Assembly (NCBI GenBank): GCA_009667805.1
Contig: CM019069.1
Coordinates: 94,523,204 to 94,587,203 of the forward strand
From: Leptobrachium leishanense
Taxonomy: Eukaryota; Chordata; Amphibia; Anura; Megophryidae
Length of the DNA stretch: 64,000 nt
Direction: 5' to 3'
Position numbers and translations under genes: made by a program
In this document: positions 18,921-29,637 of the stretch, piece after piece
Layout of the letters: every line of letters starts with the position of its first letter
Position numbering within the stretch: the first letter of the stretch is position 1
Notes under the pieces: model-generated
What the model was told of the DNA's origin: nothing
Database searches by the model: none
The model's input: the letters and a program-made list of their open reading frames with translations, nothing else

Positions 18921-19965
18921 TGTAGCTCTGTGTTTAAACTCTTACTGTGGCAGTACCTATTTTTGGCCACCGGAGGGAGACAAGCGCGATCAGAGACACT
19001 GAACATTGGGACTACATTTCCCGGCGTGCTTTGCAAACAGACAGGAAGTGGGTGGGACACAGACGCTGTACATCCTGAGCCTCGTGGAGAACGTGCCAGA
19101 GCACGCCAGGGAGTGCATGGAAGAGGACGCAGTGCTGCAGAGCGGAACCGTGACTAGGCCAGAGCGCAAGTGTGGCCTATCAGGAATCGAGTGGGGTTAT
19201 CCTGCCTTGCCAGAAGGAGCCTTACCCACTGACCATCATCACCCCAGTGTTTGTCCAGACAAGCTGAGGACCCCGAGTGAGGAGTACCGCGAGTCCATTG
19301 GATGGGAGAGCAGGCGGTAGCTGGATAAGTCCGGACCGGAGCACAGAGAGCCTGATTATCGATCCAATAGCCGGTGTCCCAGCGCGGAGACAAGCGGAGA
19401 GACGTCCTGGGTCAGCGGAGCCTTGGTGATCAATGGATGGGTGAGAGGCCTCCAAGGCCGGTTCTACAAAAGCTCAAGCACGCACGCTGTTGTTTATTTC
19501 TGAAACCCACAGGGCCCCAACTTGACTAGTCGAAGACATCACTTAAAAGATTCACTGGCCAGTTGAATAGTACCCGGGTACCATAACACACACATACACT
19601 CACAATTCGGGACTTAACCTGTTCGGGACTCACTCCCTAAGATCCGAAAAAGGGGAAAAGATTCGCATCTTATTTTGTTTTCCGCTGCGCGTTTCTCGTA
19701 ATTACGAAGCATTGTATTTTTCTGCTCGGTCGTGTATTTTTCCGGAAGTACGAAGTTTCGCATTTCTTTTTCCCGCTGCGCGTTTACCGCAATACGAAAT
19801 ACTGTAAATATATCTACGAACACCGTGTCTTATTATATGCCTTTTACTTCAGTAAACTATATAATTTATAAAATCCACAACGGTGCTGGAGTATATTTAT
19901 TCCCTAGTGCGGGGAGACTGACCCGTGGTTCATTTTCAGCGGCTCCTCCGGGAGTGAGCGCTACA
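18921..19965 (+). repeat. Gypsy-B1 3' LTR
   Basis: Same length as the 5' LTR. Its first bases are TGTAGCTC (the 5' LTR has TGTAGCGC). Differences between the two LTRs are almost all CpG-type transitions. Confidence 0.95.
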
Positions 19966-20004
19966 ATGGTATGAAAGAAAAAAACATTAACAAAATGATT
20001 TACC

Positions 20005-20280
20005 TCTACAGAATAATGCAGCATATGAATCCGCACACTGCCGGGCAGCACCTCTACAATATAATTAATGCAGCATAGGAATCCGCACACTGCCGGGCAG
20101 CACCTCTACATTATAATAATGCAGCATATGAATCCAGACACTGCCGGACAGCACCTCTACAGTATAATAATGCAGCATATGAATCCGCACACTGCCGGGC
20201 AGCACCTCTACAGTATAATAATGCAGCATATGATTGCACACACTGCTGGCAGCACCTCTACAGTATAATAATGCAGCATA
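20005..20280. repeat. 51-bp subterminal tandem array of the hAT-like element
   Basis: Five to six units with AATGCAGCATATGAATCCGC followed by CACTGCCGGGCAGCACCTCT, spaced ~51 bp. The reverse complement is clearly related to the array at 23790-24150. Confidence 0.88.
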
Positions 20281-20428
20281 AACTGAAAAACCAACTGAAC
20301 CAAATGACCCGATTTATCAAATCGACCCGAAATGTCGAAATCGATCCAAAGTATCGAATCGAATGACTCGAAATTTCGAATCGATCTGAAATTTTGTGTG
20401 GTCGACATTTTGGATTCGGGATGCCCTC

Positions 20429-21609
20429 TGTCACGGTGTGCGAGGGATGTCGAACCCAATGTGCAGTGAGCACAAAAAGAGGAAAACCAGGTAAGGAAAA
20501 AGTAATAAGGTTTATTTAGAATAAACAACAAGATAACAAAAGACAAATGGCAGAAAGGTATAGAGAAACCGGGCAATCTGAATAGATAAGGAAATAAGGC
20601 AGAGAAGGGCACAGGAGGCTAGAGGCAGAGAAGAGCACAAGAGGCTGGAGGCAGAGAAGGGCACAAGAGGCTAAAAGAGAAGAACAACAAGATTGGTAAA
20701 CAATAAATCGAATATGACATAAGTCTCTTGGCAGTAGATGAATTCTTTGGTAGAAGGGAAGTCCTTAGTAAGAGGTAAGGTCTTTCAGCAGAAAGGGAGT
20801 CCTTGGCAGAAGGTAAGTACTTCAGCAGAAGGGGGAGTCCTTGACAGAAGGGGAGTACTCCAGCAGAAGGGGAAGTCCTTGATGGATTCCTTCAGCAGAA
20901 GAGTAGTATTTATACAAGGTGGATTCCTCCAGAAGGGAAGTCTTTATACAAGGTGGATTCCTTCAGCAGAAAGGTAGACTTTATACAATGTGGATTCCTC
21001 CAGCAGAAGGTTAAGTCTTTTCACAAGGTGGATTCCTTCATCAGAAGGTTAAGTCTTTACACAAGGTGGATTCCTTCAGCAGAAGGGCAGTCTTTACACA
21101 AGGTGGATTCCTTAAGCAGAAGGGCAGCCTTTATATAAAGTGGATTCCTTCAGCAGAAGGATAGTCTTTATACAAGGTGGATTCCTTTAGTAGAAGGAGA
21201 GTCTTAGTAGATTTGTACAGACCTGAATAAGCATGATGCCGGCCTAGCAGGATATAAAGCCTGGCAAAGGCGGAGGTCTGATAGGAGAGATGTTCTGGTT
21301 GCAGCCTGTAGATTTGGGAGAGCTTCTTGGTGCACACCTTGACTGAAGAGTAGTCTTGCAATAATGAAGCAAGGATGGATGGGTGTGTAATCCATATAAA
21401 GGAATTCAGGCTTGCTTCATACAGGTGTAGTTAGATTTTGATTAAGGATCCAAGACTAGCAAGAGAAGGGGACTCCCAGAGGCCAGAAGTGGAATTTGTA
21501 TTAATATGTAAGATACATATGTTGAGGTTAATAGTTTGTCAATTAGTCTTACCAGCTCGGGCACGGTGTCTATGGCGCCGTTTAGGAGACTACGGGTTGG
21601 CACATGACA
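20429..21609. mobile_element. Solo LTR with internal minisatellite
   Basis: Begins TGTCACGG and ends ACATGACA, flanked by a 5-bp duplication CCCTC (20424-20428 and 21610-21614). 1,181 bp, no coding capacity. The TGTCACGG terminus matches the inferred inner end of the Gypsy-A LTR, so a chromovirus origin is plausible. It lies within the hAT-like element 10371-21680. Confidence 0.82.
20735..21205. repeat. ~37-bp minisatellite inside the solo LTR
   Basis: About a dozen irregular units of AAGGTGGATTCCTTCAGCAG followed by AAGG(C/T)AGTCTTTA, degenerate toward the left. Confidence 0.85.
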
Positions 21610-21755
21610 CCCTCGGAAGCACAAAAATGGTAAATTTTGTCCGAAAATCGTTTCTGTATGAAACGAACAACACATCGCTAAAAACAACAAACCACATGCC
21701 AGAGCCAGTGTTGGGGCTCTCTATTTGTTCGTGAACATCCACATTTATACAACAT

Positions 21756-23304
21756 AGAAACATAGAAAAATGTCGGCAGATAAGAACCTTTCGGCCCATC
21801 TAGTCTGCCCAATTACATGGATACTTTACCTGAATTTATCTTTTGTTTAGGATAGCCTTATGCCTATCCCATGCTTGCTTAAATTCGTTTACTGTTTTGG
21901 CCTCTACCACTTCAACTGGAAGACTGTTCCATGTATCCACCACCCTCTCAGTAAAATAATGCTTTCTGATGTTACTTTTAAACCTTTGCCCCTCTAATCT
22001 AAGACTATGTCCTCTTGTTTTGCTACTTTGTTTCCTTTTAAATATACTCCCTTCCTCTACCTTGTGGATTCCCTTTACGTATTTAAATGTTTCTATCATA
22101 TCTCCTCTGTCTTGTCTTTTTTCCAAGCTGTTAAGATCATTAAGCCTTTCCTGGTAACTTTTCTCCTTCAAGCCGTACACCATTTTAGTAGCCCTTCTCT
22201 GAACTCTCTCTAAGATGTCTATATCCTTCTGGAGATACGGTCTCCAGTACTGCACACAGTACTCCAAGTGAGGTCTCACCAGTGTTAAGATCATTAAGCC
22301 TTTCCTGGTAACTTTTCTCCTTCAAGCCGTACACCATTTTAGTAGCCCTTCTCTGAACTCTCTCTAAGATGTCTATATCCTTCTGGAGATACGGTCTCCA
22401 GTACTGCACACAGTACTCCAAGTGAGGTCTCACCAGTGCTCTGTACAGTGGCATGAGCACTTCCATTTTCCTACTGCTAATACCTCTCCCTACACAACCA
22501 AGCATTCTGCTAGCATTTCCTGCTGCTCTATTACATTGACTACTTACCTTTAGATCCTCTGCAATAATAACCCCTAAATCCCTTTCCTCAGATGTTGAGG
22601 TTAGGACTGTATCAAATATTCTATATTCAGCCCTTGGGTTTTTACATCCCAGGTGCATTATCTTGCACTTATCCACGTTAAAACTCAATTGCCACAGCTC
22701 CGACCATTTTTTTAGTTTACCTAAATCATTTGTCATTTGGCTGATCCCTCCAGGAACGTCAACCCTGTTGCAAATCTTTGTGTCATCAGCAAAAAGACAT
22801 ACTTTTCCATTAATACCTTCTGCAATATCACTAATAAAAATATTAAATAGAATGGGTCCAAGTACTGACCCCTGAGGTACCCCACTGGTAACAAGACCTT
22901 GCGCCGAATAAACTCCATTTAACACAACCCTATGTTGCCTGTCACTCAGCCACTGCCTAATCCATTCAATAATATTGGAATCCAAGCTCAAAGATTGCAA
23001 TTTATTGATAAGCCTTCTATGCGGAACAGTATCAAAAGCCTTACTGAAATCTAAATAAGCAATGTCTACTGCACCACCTGTGTCTATTATTTTTGTTACC
23101 CAATCAAAAAAATCAATAAGATTAGTTTGGCATGATCTCCCTGAGGTAAACCCATGTTGTTTCTGATCCTGTAATCTATGTGTTTTTAGATGGTCAACAA
23201 TCCTTTCCTTTAACATGGTTTCCATTAATTTCCCCACTACTGACGTAAGACTAACTGGCCTGTGAATGGGCACAACATTTGCTAATTTCCAGTCTTCTGG
23301 GAAT
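21756..23304 (-). mobile_element. CR1 LINE, 5' truncated (CR1-1)
   Basis: The minus-strand 3' end has the CR1-style short repeat (TTTCTATGTTTCTATG) at about 21752-21770. A short duplication AACAT flanks it (21751-21755, 23305-23309), and the palindrome partner arm shows the site empty. Only the RT part is left. Confidence 0.85.
22126..22436. repeat. Tandem duplication (~151 bp x2) inside CR1-1
   Basis: 22126-22279 repeats almost exactly as 22281-22436 (both hold the stretch from TTAAGATCATTAAGCC to AGTGAGGTCTCACCAGTG). The other two CR1 copies have one unit, so it arose in this copy. Confidence 0.92.
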
Positions 23305-23309
23305 AACAT
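22185..23309 (-). pseudogene. CR1 reverse transcriptase fragment (CR1-1)
   Basis: Contains RT motifs YLDFSKAFDTVPH, SGVPQGSVLGPILF and the catalytic FADD box (VCLFADDTKI), then the thumb and C-terminal region (RMLGCVGRGISSRK, RALVRPHLEYCVQYW). Compared with CR1-3 it has lost about 13 residues after NVVPI. The frame is disrupted beyond RLNDLN by a ~151-bp tandem duplication; the remainder of the C-terminus continues at about 21836-22130. Endonuclease and ORF1 are missing. Confidence 0.88.
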
Positions 23310-23789
23310 TCCCCGTGTCTCTTATCTGCACTATGATGTTTCATGTTTTGTTTTATATTTTCATCCATTCTACGGACTGCCTATTGTGAGAGACGCCAAA
23401 GCCTCAAAAGAAGATTTGCGCTGTACCAGATATGGATTACTTTATGTGATTTTGGTTTGGGGGAAACTGCTATTTCTGGTACTGGCCTTGAAGTTTTAGT
23501 GGTGGTTTATGCAGTGTGGCGCTACACCTATTTTTCTGGTTTGTATATATACACACTTGCCATGTGCATTTCATTTCGTTCTGAAAACAAATTCTGACGA
23601 ATATAATAATTTTTGTTATTTTTATCGCTTTTGGAATACAAAAATCGGTTGTCCGATTTAATGAATTGGTCCAAAATTACAAATTGCAATAAGATAACGA
23701 TAAAACTGAAATGAAAAAAAATATTGGAATGAAAATGAGCTAAAAATGATCAAAACAATAAAAAAACAGGATAAAAACAGAATAAAAAA

Positions 23790-24150
23790 GTGTGTGTATT
23801 CATATGCTGCATTAATTATACTGCAGAGAGGTGCTTTCCCTCAGTGTGTGGATTCATATGCTCCATTAATTATACTGCAGAGAAGTGCTTCAGTGCAGTG
23901 TGCAGGACTCATATGCTGCATTAATAACTGCAGAGAGGTGCTTTCCCTCAGTGTGTGGATTCATATGCTGCATTAATTATACTGCAGAGAGGTGCTTCTC
24001 CACAGTGTGCAGGACTCATATGATGCATTAATTATACTGCAGAGAGGTGCTTCCCCTCAGTGTGCGGTTTCATATGCTGTATTAATTATACTGCAGAGAG
24101 GTGCTTCCCCTCAATGTGCAGATTCATATGCTGCATTAAAATTGGTTTGG
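23790..24150. repeat. ~54-bp subterminal tandem array
   Basis: Six to seven units of TTCATATGCTGCATTAATTA followed by TACTGCAGAGAGGTGCTTCC, with one shortened unit near 23925. Related to 20005-20280 in reverse orientation. Confidence 0.88.
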
Positions 24151-24401
24151 ATCATTTCGTTGTGTTTTTTTTTTCGTTATAGATTATTTCATTCTATTTT
24201 TTTATTTCAGATCATTTCAACTTTCAGATCAACTAGTAAAAAACAAAATAACTCATAAAAGAAATATGAATCAAACCAAAATATGAAATAACTCATTAAA
24301 ACGAAAAATGAAGTGATCCGAAAAACAAAATACAGGCCGTCTGAATATACGAATCGCCTCGAAAATACGAAAAACCTCAAAAACGGAATACAAATCAACA
24401 T

Positions 24402-24543
24402 TGTGACAGACCGCCTCGCACCCCTCTGTCAACCTCTAGCTTTCTCCAGCTGGCGTCTGAAATCCAGCAACATCTGCCCCAAAATTATGAAGATTTACCC
24501 TAAATCACCAGGCACGACCAGTGTTCAGAGCAGCAAAACAAGG
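24402..24543 (-). repeat. Remnant of 3' LTR of the orphan-ORF element
   Basis: Matches 26141-26290 with scattered differences and one ~10-bp gap, then breaks off at AAGGACTA. The rest of this LTR is missing. Confidence 0.75.
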
Positions 24544-24544
24544 A

Positions 24545-26075
24545 CTAGATCCCAAATGGGTCTGTGAATGTGTTAGTCTGCACCCAAGTCCTAAAACGTT
24601 TGCTTCCTTCCATTGGTACTGTGGTCTGGTCCACACCCACAGATGCCCTCATCCCCTCCTTATATTCCTTCAGGAGCCTCAAAGGGGTAACTGTGTTAGC
24701 AGGACGGCATGGGGACATGTCTCCAGTGCCAGATAGTCTTGCTGAACTTCCTGGCTGCTTGCCACAGGCCTCAAGCCCACCAACTCCCCAGTCCTTCAAC
24801 TCAGCATCCTGAGGGGTAGCATGTTGGGAACAGAGCTCGGCTGCACTCTGTCCCATTGCCAGCAGTTCTCTCGAATCCTCTGAAATCTGTTCAGGCTCCC
24901 CAAGCTGGGGATCCGGCCCGACCGCTCTGCATCCTGGAAGCACAGTGGGGAAGGCCGCAGTCTCCTCTACAATCATAAAATCTATTTCTAGCCCAAACAA
25001 ATCTAGGCCTTCCAGCTCCCTCAGCCATCCTTGGCTTGGAGCACACTGTGGGCTATCTGGGACGACTGCCCAGCCTCCTTGTAAATCACCGGAGGGGATC
25101 TCAGCCTCACCCCCGTCACCAGGCAGTCCTTCTGCAACACCACAATGTCCCCAAGGCTCTCGCTGGTGGAAACCACTGTCCCACCCACTGTTGCAATGCA
25201 AACCTCCTCGGTAGGTGGCCAAAGAACCCTGGCACCCTGCTCCGTTGCGGGCTCCTCAGGAGATTTACTTGCCCAGTCTGCCGCTTTCTCAGGTTCAGTT
25301 GGCTGCTGTGCTGCCGCTGTAAAAACTTTGCCTCCTCGGTAGCAATAGAGGCCCCAAACACAGTCTGTAGCTGGGAAGTGGGGCTCACTGCCTCCTCTCC
25401 CTGGTACACAGGAATAGCTGCAGGCTCTGGGTACAGACTGGCGAAACTGGATCTTGTCATCTCATCCTCTGCGAGGCCAGCCTCTGCGTCCTCCATAGCA
25501 GCTGGAGAAAATTGTTCAGCTTTCTCGAACAGTCTGTTGTAGTACTGCTCCAGCTCCCATTCTGGGGTGACCAGCCAGTCCAAGTCACCGCTCAATCCAA
25601 GCTCACTGGGAAGCTCCATCTCCCTGAGATCCCGAATATCTTCCCATCTCCACTCTACTGCACTGCCAAACTGGGGGTCTCCCTGGAGAGCATCAAATAC
25701 AAATCCTGGGCCGCCTAAATTATAGTCCTCTGTGGGATTGTTCCTCCCCAGCATTGGTGACATCTGGGCGGTATACCAGTCCATATCCCGGTACTCATCA
25801 TCCAGTACCATCTCTGCACAGATCAGGTCATCCTGCTCCAACAGCCATTCTTCCTGGGGCTGCTCTCCCAAGAGCTGCAACCGCAAGTCTCAATGTGCCT
25901 GGAATCTTTCCTCATAATTAGGGATAACTTTGCCCAAGTAGATCTGCTCAACTTGCAGAATCTCCCTCCAGAGCTTCCACTGGGCAGAGTCTCTCTCCTC
26001 TAGCACACCCAAGCAGAACCAGGCTCCTTGTGCTGCTTGGGCACTTCCTTCCCTCTCTCCTCTGATGGTAGCCAC
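24545..26075 (-). pseudogene. Orphan ORF of unknown function (~510 aa when intact)
   Basis: Read from 26075 down: MATIRGEREGSAQAAQG to EERFQAH, a TGA at 25887-25889, then the same frame to about 25160 (LQLLGEQPQEEWLLEQDD, MDWYTAQMSPML, DLDWLVTPEWELEQYYNRLF, FLQRQHSSQLNLRKRQ). A frame change near 25150-25220 leads to the last part (QREPWGHCGV, LFGLEIDFMIVEETAA, SRELLAMGQSAAELCSQ). The protein is acidic and rich in W, E and L, with no zinc knuckle, protease, RT or transmembrane segment that I recognise. It could be a diverged Gag or a protein particular to the element. The frame persists through more than 1.4 kb with only two breaks, so it was recently coding. Confidence 0.6.
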
Positions 26076-26140
26076 TCTGGGGCGCGTTGGTGGTTTGGAC
26101 TACTCAATGGAAAAAGTTAATCCCACCGGTGCCAGACAAA

Positions 26141-26726
26141 TGAGACAGACCGCCTCGTACACTGACCGTGTGACTCTGTCAACCTCTAACTTTATCCAGT
26201 TGGCATCTGAAATCCAGCAACTTCTGCCCCAAAATGATGAAGATTCACCCTAAATCACCAGGCATGAACAGTGTTCAGAGCAGCAAAACAAAGACTGATC
26301 ATTTATTTGAAACACACACAGCTGAAAACACAGTTGAGAGACAACCCCCCTACAGAATACATTACAGAGAACCTCAGTGAAGAACAATGGATTGTTTACC
26401 TATCATTTTTATCTCAAACAGCCTGCTCAACACTAAAGGGGACCAGAGAAATCTTCTTACAGCAACAAATATACACTATACAGAGAGGGGGTAGCTATAG
26501 AAGAGTACAGTATAAAGACAGAGGACAGCTAATACAGAAAAGTACATTATACAGAAGACAACTAATACAGAAATGTCAATATACAGAAACACAGTCAACA
26601 TAAATCCTGGATTCCCTGGGCAATCCAGTTGACAAACCCCAGGTTGCACCTTGGCCCATAGTCAGTAGGCAGGAGGTTAGCCCCCAGTCTCCTCCAATTG
26701 CCCCAGAGACAGCTGAGTCTGTCACA
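26141..26726 (-). repeat. 5' LTR of the orphan-ORF element
   Basis: Plus-strand ends TGAGACAGAC and GTCTGTCACA. Just inside, on the minus strand, TGGCACCGGTGGGAT is a possible primer site that I cannot assign to a tRNA. Confidence 0.7.
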
Positions 26727-26941
26727 AACATGAAAATAAAATAACCCATAAAAACAAAGTGATCCAAAAAACTTTCAAAATTTCAGATCGGTCTGAAAAT
26801 ACGAATCGCGGCAACAAAGGAAATGACTTGCAACAAACAAAAAAAAAAAGAGACTGAAATTATCCGAAATGATCCAAAACGAAAAAAAATAAAATAAAAA
26901 CTTATACAAAACTAAAAGAAAAAGCGCCGTGCACATGTCTA

Positions 26942-29104
26942 ACATACACACACACTTCTTCAGGTACTGTCAGTGTTAGCGGAATTGCAAACACCAATGA
27001 AAATCATCGATGTTGCAGCTCCATAAAAGGCTGTCATTTCACAAAACTTAAATTTAAAGAGCAGCAGGAGAAGCTGCACTGTGAAGTTTCTCCTGCTACT
27101 ATATCAATGAAATTTTCATCTATTGTTAAATGCTGACCCCCCCCCCTAAGTTGCAAAACCTGCAATTTCTTGTCTGATTGTCACTTTCATCATGCTGCAA
27201 CTCAGTGGAGTCCCGACATTTCTGAAATGGATACGTCTAGTGGTGATGTTTATTTATGGTGGTATTAGATTTTAGCATGAGAATGTTGGTGCAGGTGCTT
27301 CACAATCATTGGCGCTGGAATACTTATCTCCCATTGTGTCTTTTACCAAATAATTCTAAATCCCTATTGTGCATCATCTGCATCCATCTAACCTCCCATT
27401 GAGCCTTTATGCTATCCCTCTAAGGTTTGTATGCACTTGGTAGTTACATGGTATTTTTGTTTCTGGGAGCCTGTTTTGAAGGAATTAGTCTGGAGCTGTA
27501 GCTGCTTTAGTTGAAAAGTAAGCCTGACCTATGAATGAGCTCAAAATAGAATACAAATAGTAACCTCATGAGGTATTATTGATGGTATTTCTGAAAGTTG
27601 TAGCTGCTCAGATTTGGAAATGTTTTATTATTGTTTGTTTCTCTTTTGTCTTCTTTCTATATTTAATTCCTATCTTAATATTATTTGCTTCTTTAAATCT
27701 TTGTCTCCATCTCGAAATAGGTCAGTTTTACTTAAATGACAAAAACATGAATCCAAAATTGACTGTTCGATGTGCAGACACATTTGGAAACTGTACACAG
27801 TAAGTTACTGAGCTCTGAATCCTTTCATTATCCCTGTTAGAATGGAAATGAACATGGAGAGCGGAAAAAAAAAATAGTTGTTTAACTGCGTCTATATTTC
27901 AACACCCACATTGCTAGAAACAAGGCTTTGTGCAAAACCCACTGCGATCAATCTGTTAGAAATTCAATATTTAAAAAGCTAGGCACACTTGAAGATGTCA
28001 AACACATTTGTGGACATGTGTAAAAATTGTTTCAAATGGAATGAGGATCTGTGTACGACACAGGCAATCATTAATGCCTAAACTACTGATTTGTAAGGCC
28101 TTGTGTTGATTTGGGTTTTCCAAAGATAGCGAGCTCATGCTAAACTGCAGCTCCCTTGATTTATTAAAAATAAAAAAAGTAAAGAGAAGTGTGGATGCAT
28201 CTGCAGTCATTAATTCAATATTAAAAACGGAGGAGGAATAGAGACTGTGTCTAGCTAACCAGATTTATACAGGGTATGATACTGTAAAAAAACAAAATTG
28301 AAGATAAAGCTGAATTGTAAATGGGCTCACCTTGCTACATGGACAGTTTGGTCCCAGGCTTCATTTATAAATGACAAGCTGTTTGTCCTTGTAATTGTCC
28401 CCATAGGACTGATATGCAGGTATAAGACTGATAAATTGTTTCCCTTTATTTCTTTATAAAAACGTTATCCTGTCAGCACAGATAAAGGCATTTTTGAGAT
28501 GTGCATCCCAATATTGATGTTTCACTGAACGTTTTGAAAGTTTTTTATTTGGCGGTTCAAGTGGGAAAAAAATATAATCTTTTTGAGTTAATACTTTGAA
28601 AATTCCATAATTTCCATAATGGTTCATGGTAACCTGTAATAACTGTACTTGATAAAATTAACAGGTTTAATTAATGATCAAAACTAGGAAAGGATGCACT
28701 CAAATTCAACAGGCATTTCACAGAAAAGGTACTACTGAGACCAAAACGGATCAAATACGAAATAATATGATGAAATCCAAAAATAAAGTATTATAGAACA
28801 AAGAGCAAGTGTGAACAAGAAATTCATGTATTTTTCATCCTAAACACCTAGCCTGAAGTTAATTTTATACAATATTTTTAGTAATTTTGTCCTCTGTCAC
28901 CTGAGGAATTTTCCAACTTTGTCAATTTTGCTTACAAACTTTGGATTTTGGAATTAAGAATAAGGGATACTCGCATTGTACTCCTAATAAATTCTAATAT
29001 AAACAAAATGATTGTGTGCAACGACAAGTTTTAAATGTCTACCAGTATTTAGGTAATGCTATAATGTTGCCAATGCCATAGTTCAAAGGCCTCAATTCAA
29101 TTGA
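26942..29104. other. No gene identified apart from one possible exon
   Basis: Non-repetitive AT-rich sequence with frequent stops in all frames. A short inverted repeat lies at 29081-29120 (GTTCAAAGGCCTCAATTCAA and its mirror). This is the best candidate in the window for old, single-copy host DNA. Confidence 0.5.
27721..27799 (+). CDS. Possible internal exon of an unrecognised host gene
   Basis: A long pyrimidine-rich tract (about 27627-27715) ends in CTCGAAATAG, followed by 79 nt and a perfect donor GTAAGT at 27800-27805. In the open frame the exon encodes QFYLNDKNMNPKLTVRCADT then FGNCT, with two cysteines as in an extracellular domain. The frame is open from 27579 through the exon. I do not recognise the protein. 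It could equally be a chance ORF beside chance splice signals. Confidence 0.3.
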
Positions 29105-29485
29105 GACCTTTGAACTATGGTGCAGGAGAATACTCTTGTGAATCCCTTGGACTGCAAGGTGATCAAAATGGTCAGTCCTATGGGAGATTAACCCTGACTG
29201 CTCTTGAGAAGGCCAGATCCTGAAGATGAAACTCATATACTTTGGTCACCTAATGAGAAGGAAGGACTCACTGGAGAAGAGTCTAATGCTGGGAAAGATT
29301 AAGGGCAAATGAAGACGGGGATGACAGAGAATGAAATGACTGGATGGGGTCAGTGAAGCAGTAGGCGTAGGCTTACATGGACTCCAGAAGATGGTAGAGG
29401 AGAGGAAGACCTGGAGGAACGTTGTCCATAGGGCCAAGATAGGTCAAACATGACTTTGCAGCTAACAGCAACAACAACATCATAA
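29105..29485 (+). mobile_element. RTE-type LINE 3' fragment (BovB-like)
   Basis: A decayed reading frame resembles the C-terminus of RTE/BovB pol: a GHLMRRKDSLEKSLMLGK stretch (29238-29300), then RRG.QRMK.LDGV and VGLHGLQKMVEERKTWRNVV (29345-29425) with several stops. It ends in a CAA-rich tail (AACAGCAACAACAAC) as RTE elements do. 5' truncated; family assignment from memory of the conserved end. Confidence 0.55.
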
Positions 29486-29637
29486 TGTTGCTGCATTATG
29501 GTAGGTGTAGCACCATTTGGATCAGGGATTCTTAGAGTCTTGAAGGCAACCCTAAATCTACCTTAAACCTGAGACCAGACAACCAATAAATATGGGAAAA
29601 TGTATTCTTTATGAGATAATTTTATAAAATCAACATT

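Larger units (their letters stand above)
10678..19965 (+). mobile_element. Gypsy-B1: Ty3/gypsy element with PNMA-like Gag
   Basis: Two 1,045-bp LTRs (10678-11722, 18921-19965) differ at about a dozen sites by eye, nearly all C/T or G/A. A 4-bp duplication ATGG flanks it (10674-10677, 19966-19969). LTR ends are TGTAGCGC and GCGCTACA. Order: tRNA-Pro-like primer site, gag, minus-one frameshift signal, protease, RT, RNase H, integrase, polypurine tract. No chromodomain and no envelope. Pol carries three nonsense codons and a 1-kb hAT insertion, so this copy is dead but young. Confidence 0.95.
10371..21680. mobile_element. Non-autonomous hAT-like element, split by Gypsy-B1 and a solo LTR
   Basis: The 8-bp duplication AAAACAAC occurs at 10363-10370 and 21681-21688. 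Ends are TAGAGATG and CATCGCTA (a short imperfect inverted repeat). With the gypsy element (10678-19965) and solo LTR (20429-21609) removed, about 830 bp remain: AT-rich, with many TTTCG/CGAAA steps and a subterminal 51-bp repeat array. No transposase trace. The 8-bp duplication is the hAT hallmark. Confidence 0.75.
9345..23540. repeat. Second long palindrome with nested insertions (palindrome 2)
   Basis: The left arm 9345-9770 is mirrored by 10125-10370, continued at 21689-21750 and again at 23305-23540. Removing the hAT at 10371-21680 (with one copy of AAAACAAC) and the CR1 at about 21756-23304 restores a continuous right arm that matches the left arm (for example the segments around 9479-9530 and 21692-21745). 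The central loop (about 9771-10124) carries a hammerhead-like motif. Likely a Penelope-like terminal-repeat structure; no coding part remains. Confidence 0.75.
24402..26726 (-). mobile_element. Non-autonomous LTR element with orphan ORF
   Basis: A 5-bp duplication AACAT (24397-24401, 26727-26731) and ends TGTGACAGAC / GTCTGTCACA. The right LTR is 26141-26726. Only its inner ~142 bp recur at the left (24402-24543), so the 3' LTR is mostly deleted. The ~1.6-kb interior has no gag, protease, RT or integrase, only a broken minus-strand ORF. Confidence 0.75.
23555..26941. mobile_element. AT-rich hAT-like element hosting an LTR element
   Basis: The right end TGCACATGTCTA (26930-26941) is identical to the end of the MITE at 17299-17310. 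The left end CCATGTGCATTTC near 23557 is a weaker match. AT-rich with many CGAAA and AAACGA steps; a subterminal array at 23790-24150. No duplication could be fixed because both flanks are ACAC-rich. No transposase seen. Confidence 0.55.

Noticed and set aside
21438..21734. 98-aa open frame
   Set aside because: Crosses the solo LTR end, hAT end and palindrome arm; a chance frame over three unrelated pieces.
25036..25542. 168-aa plus-strand open frame opposite the orphan ORF
   Set aside because: The minus strand stays open over a much longer stretch and fits the LTR orientation; the plus frame is cysteine- and serine-rich and ends arbitrarily.
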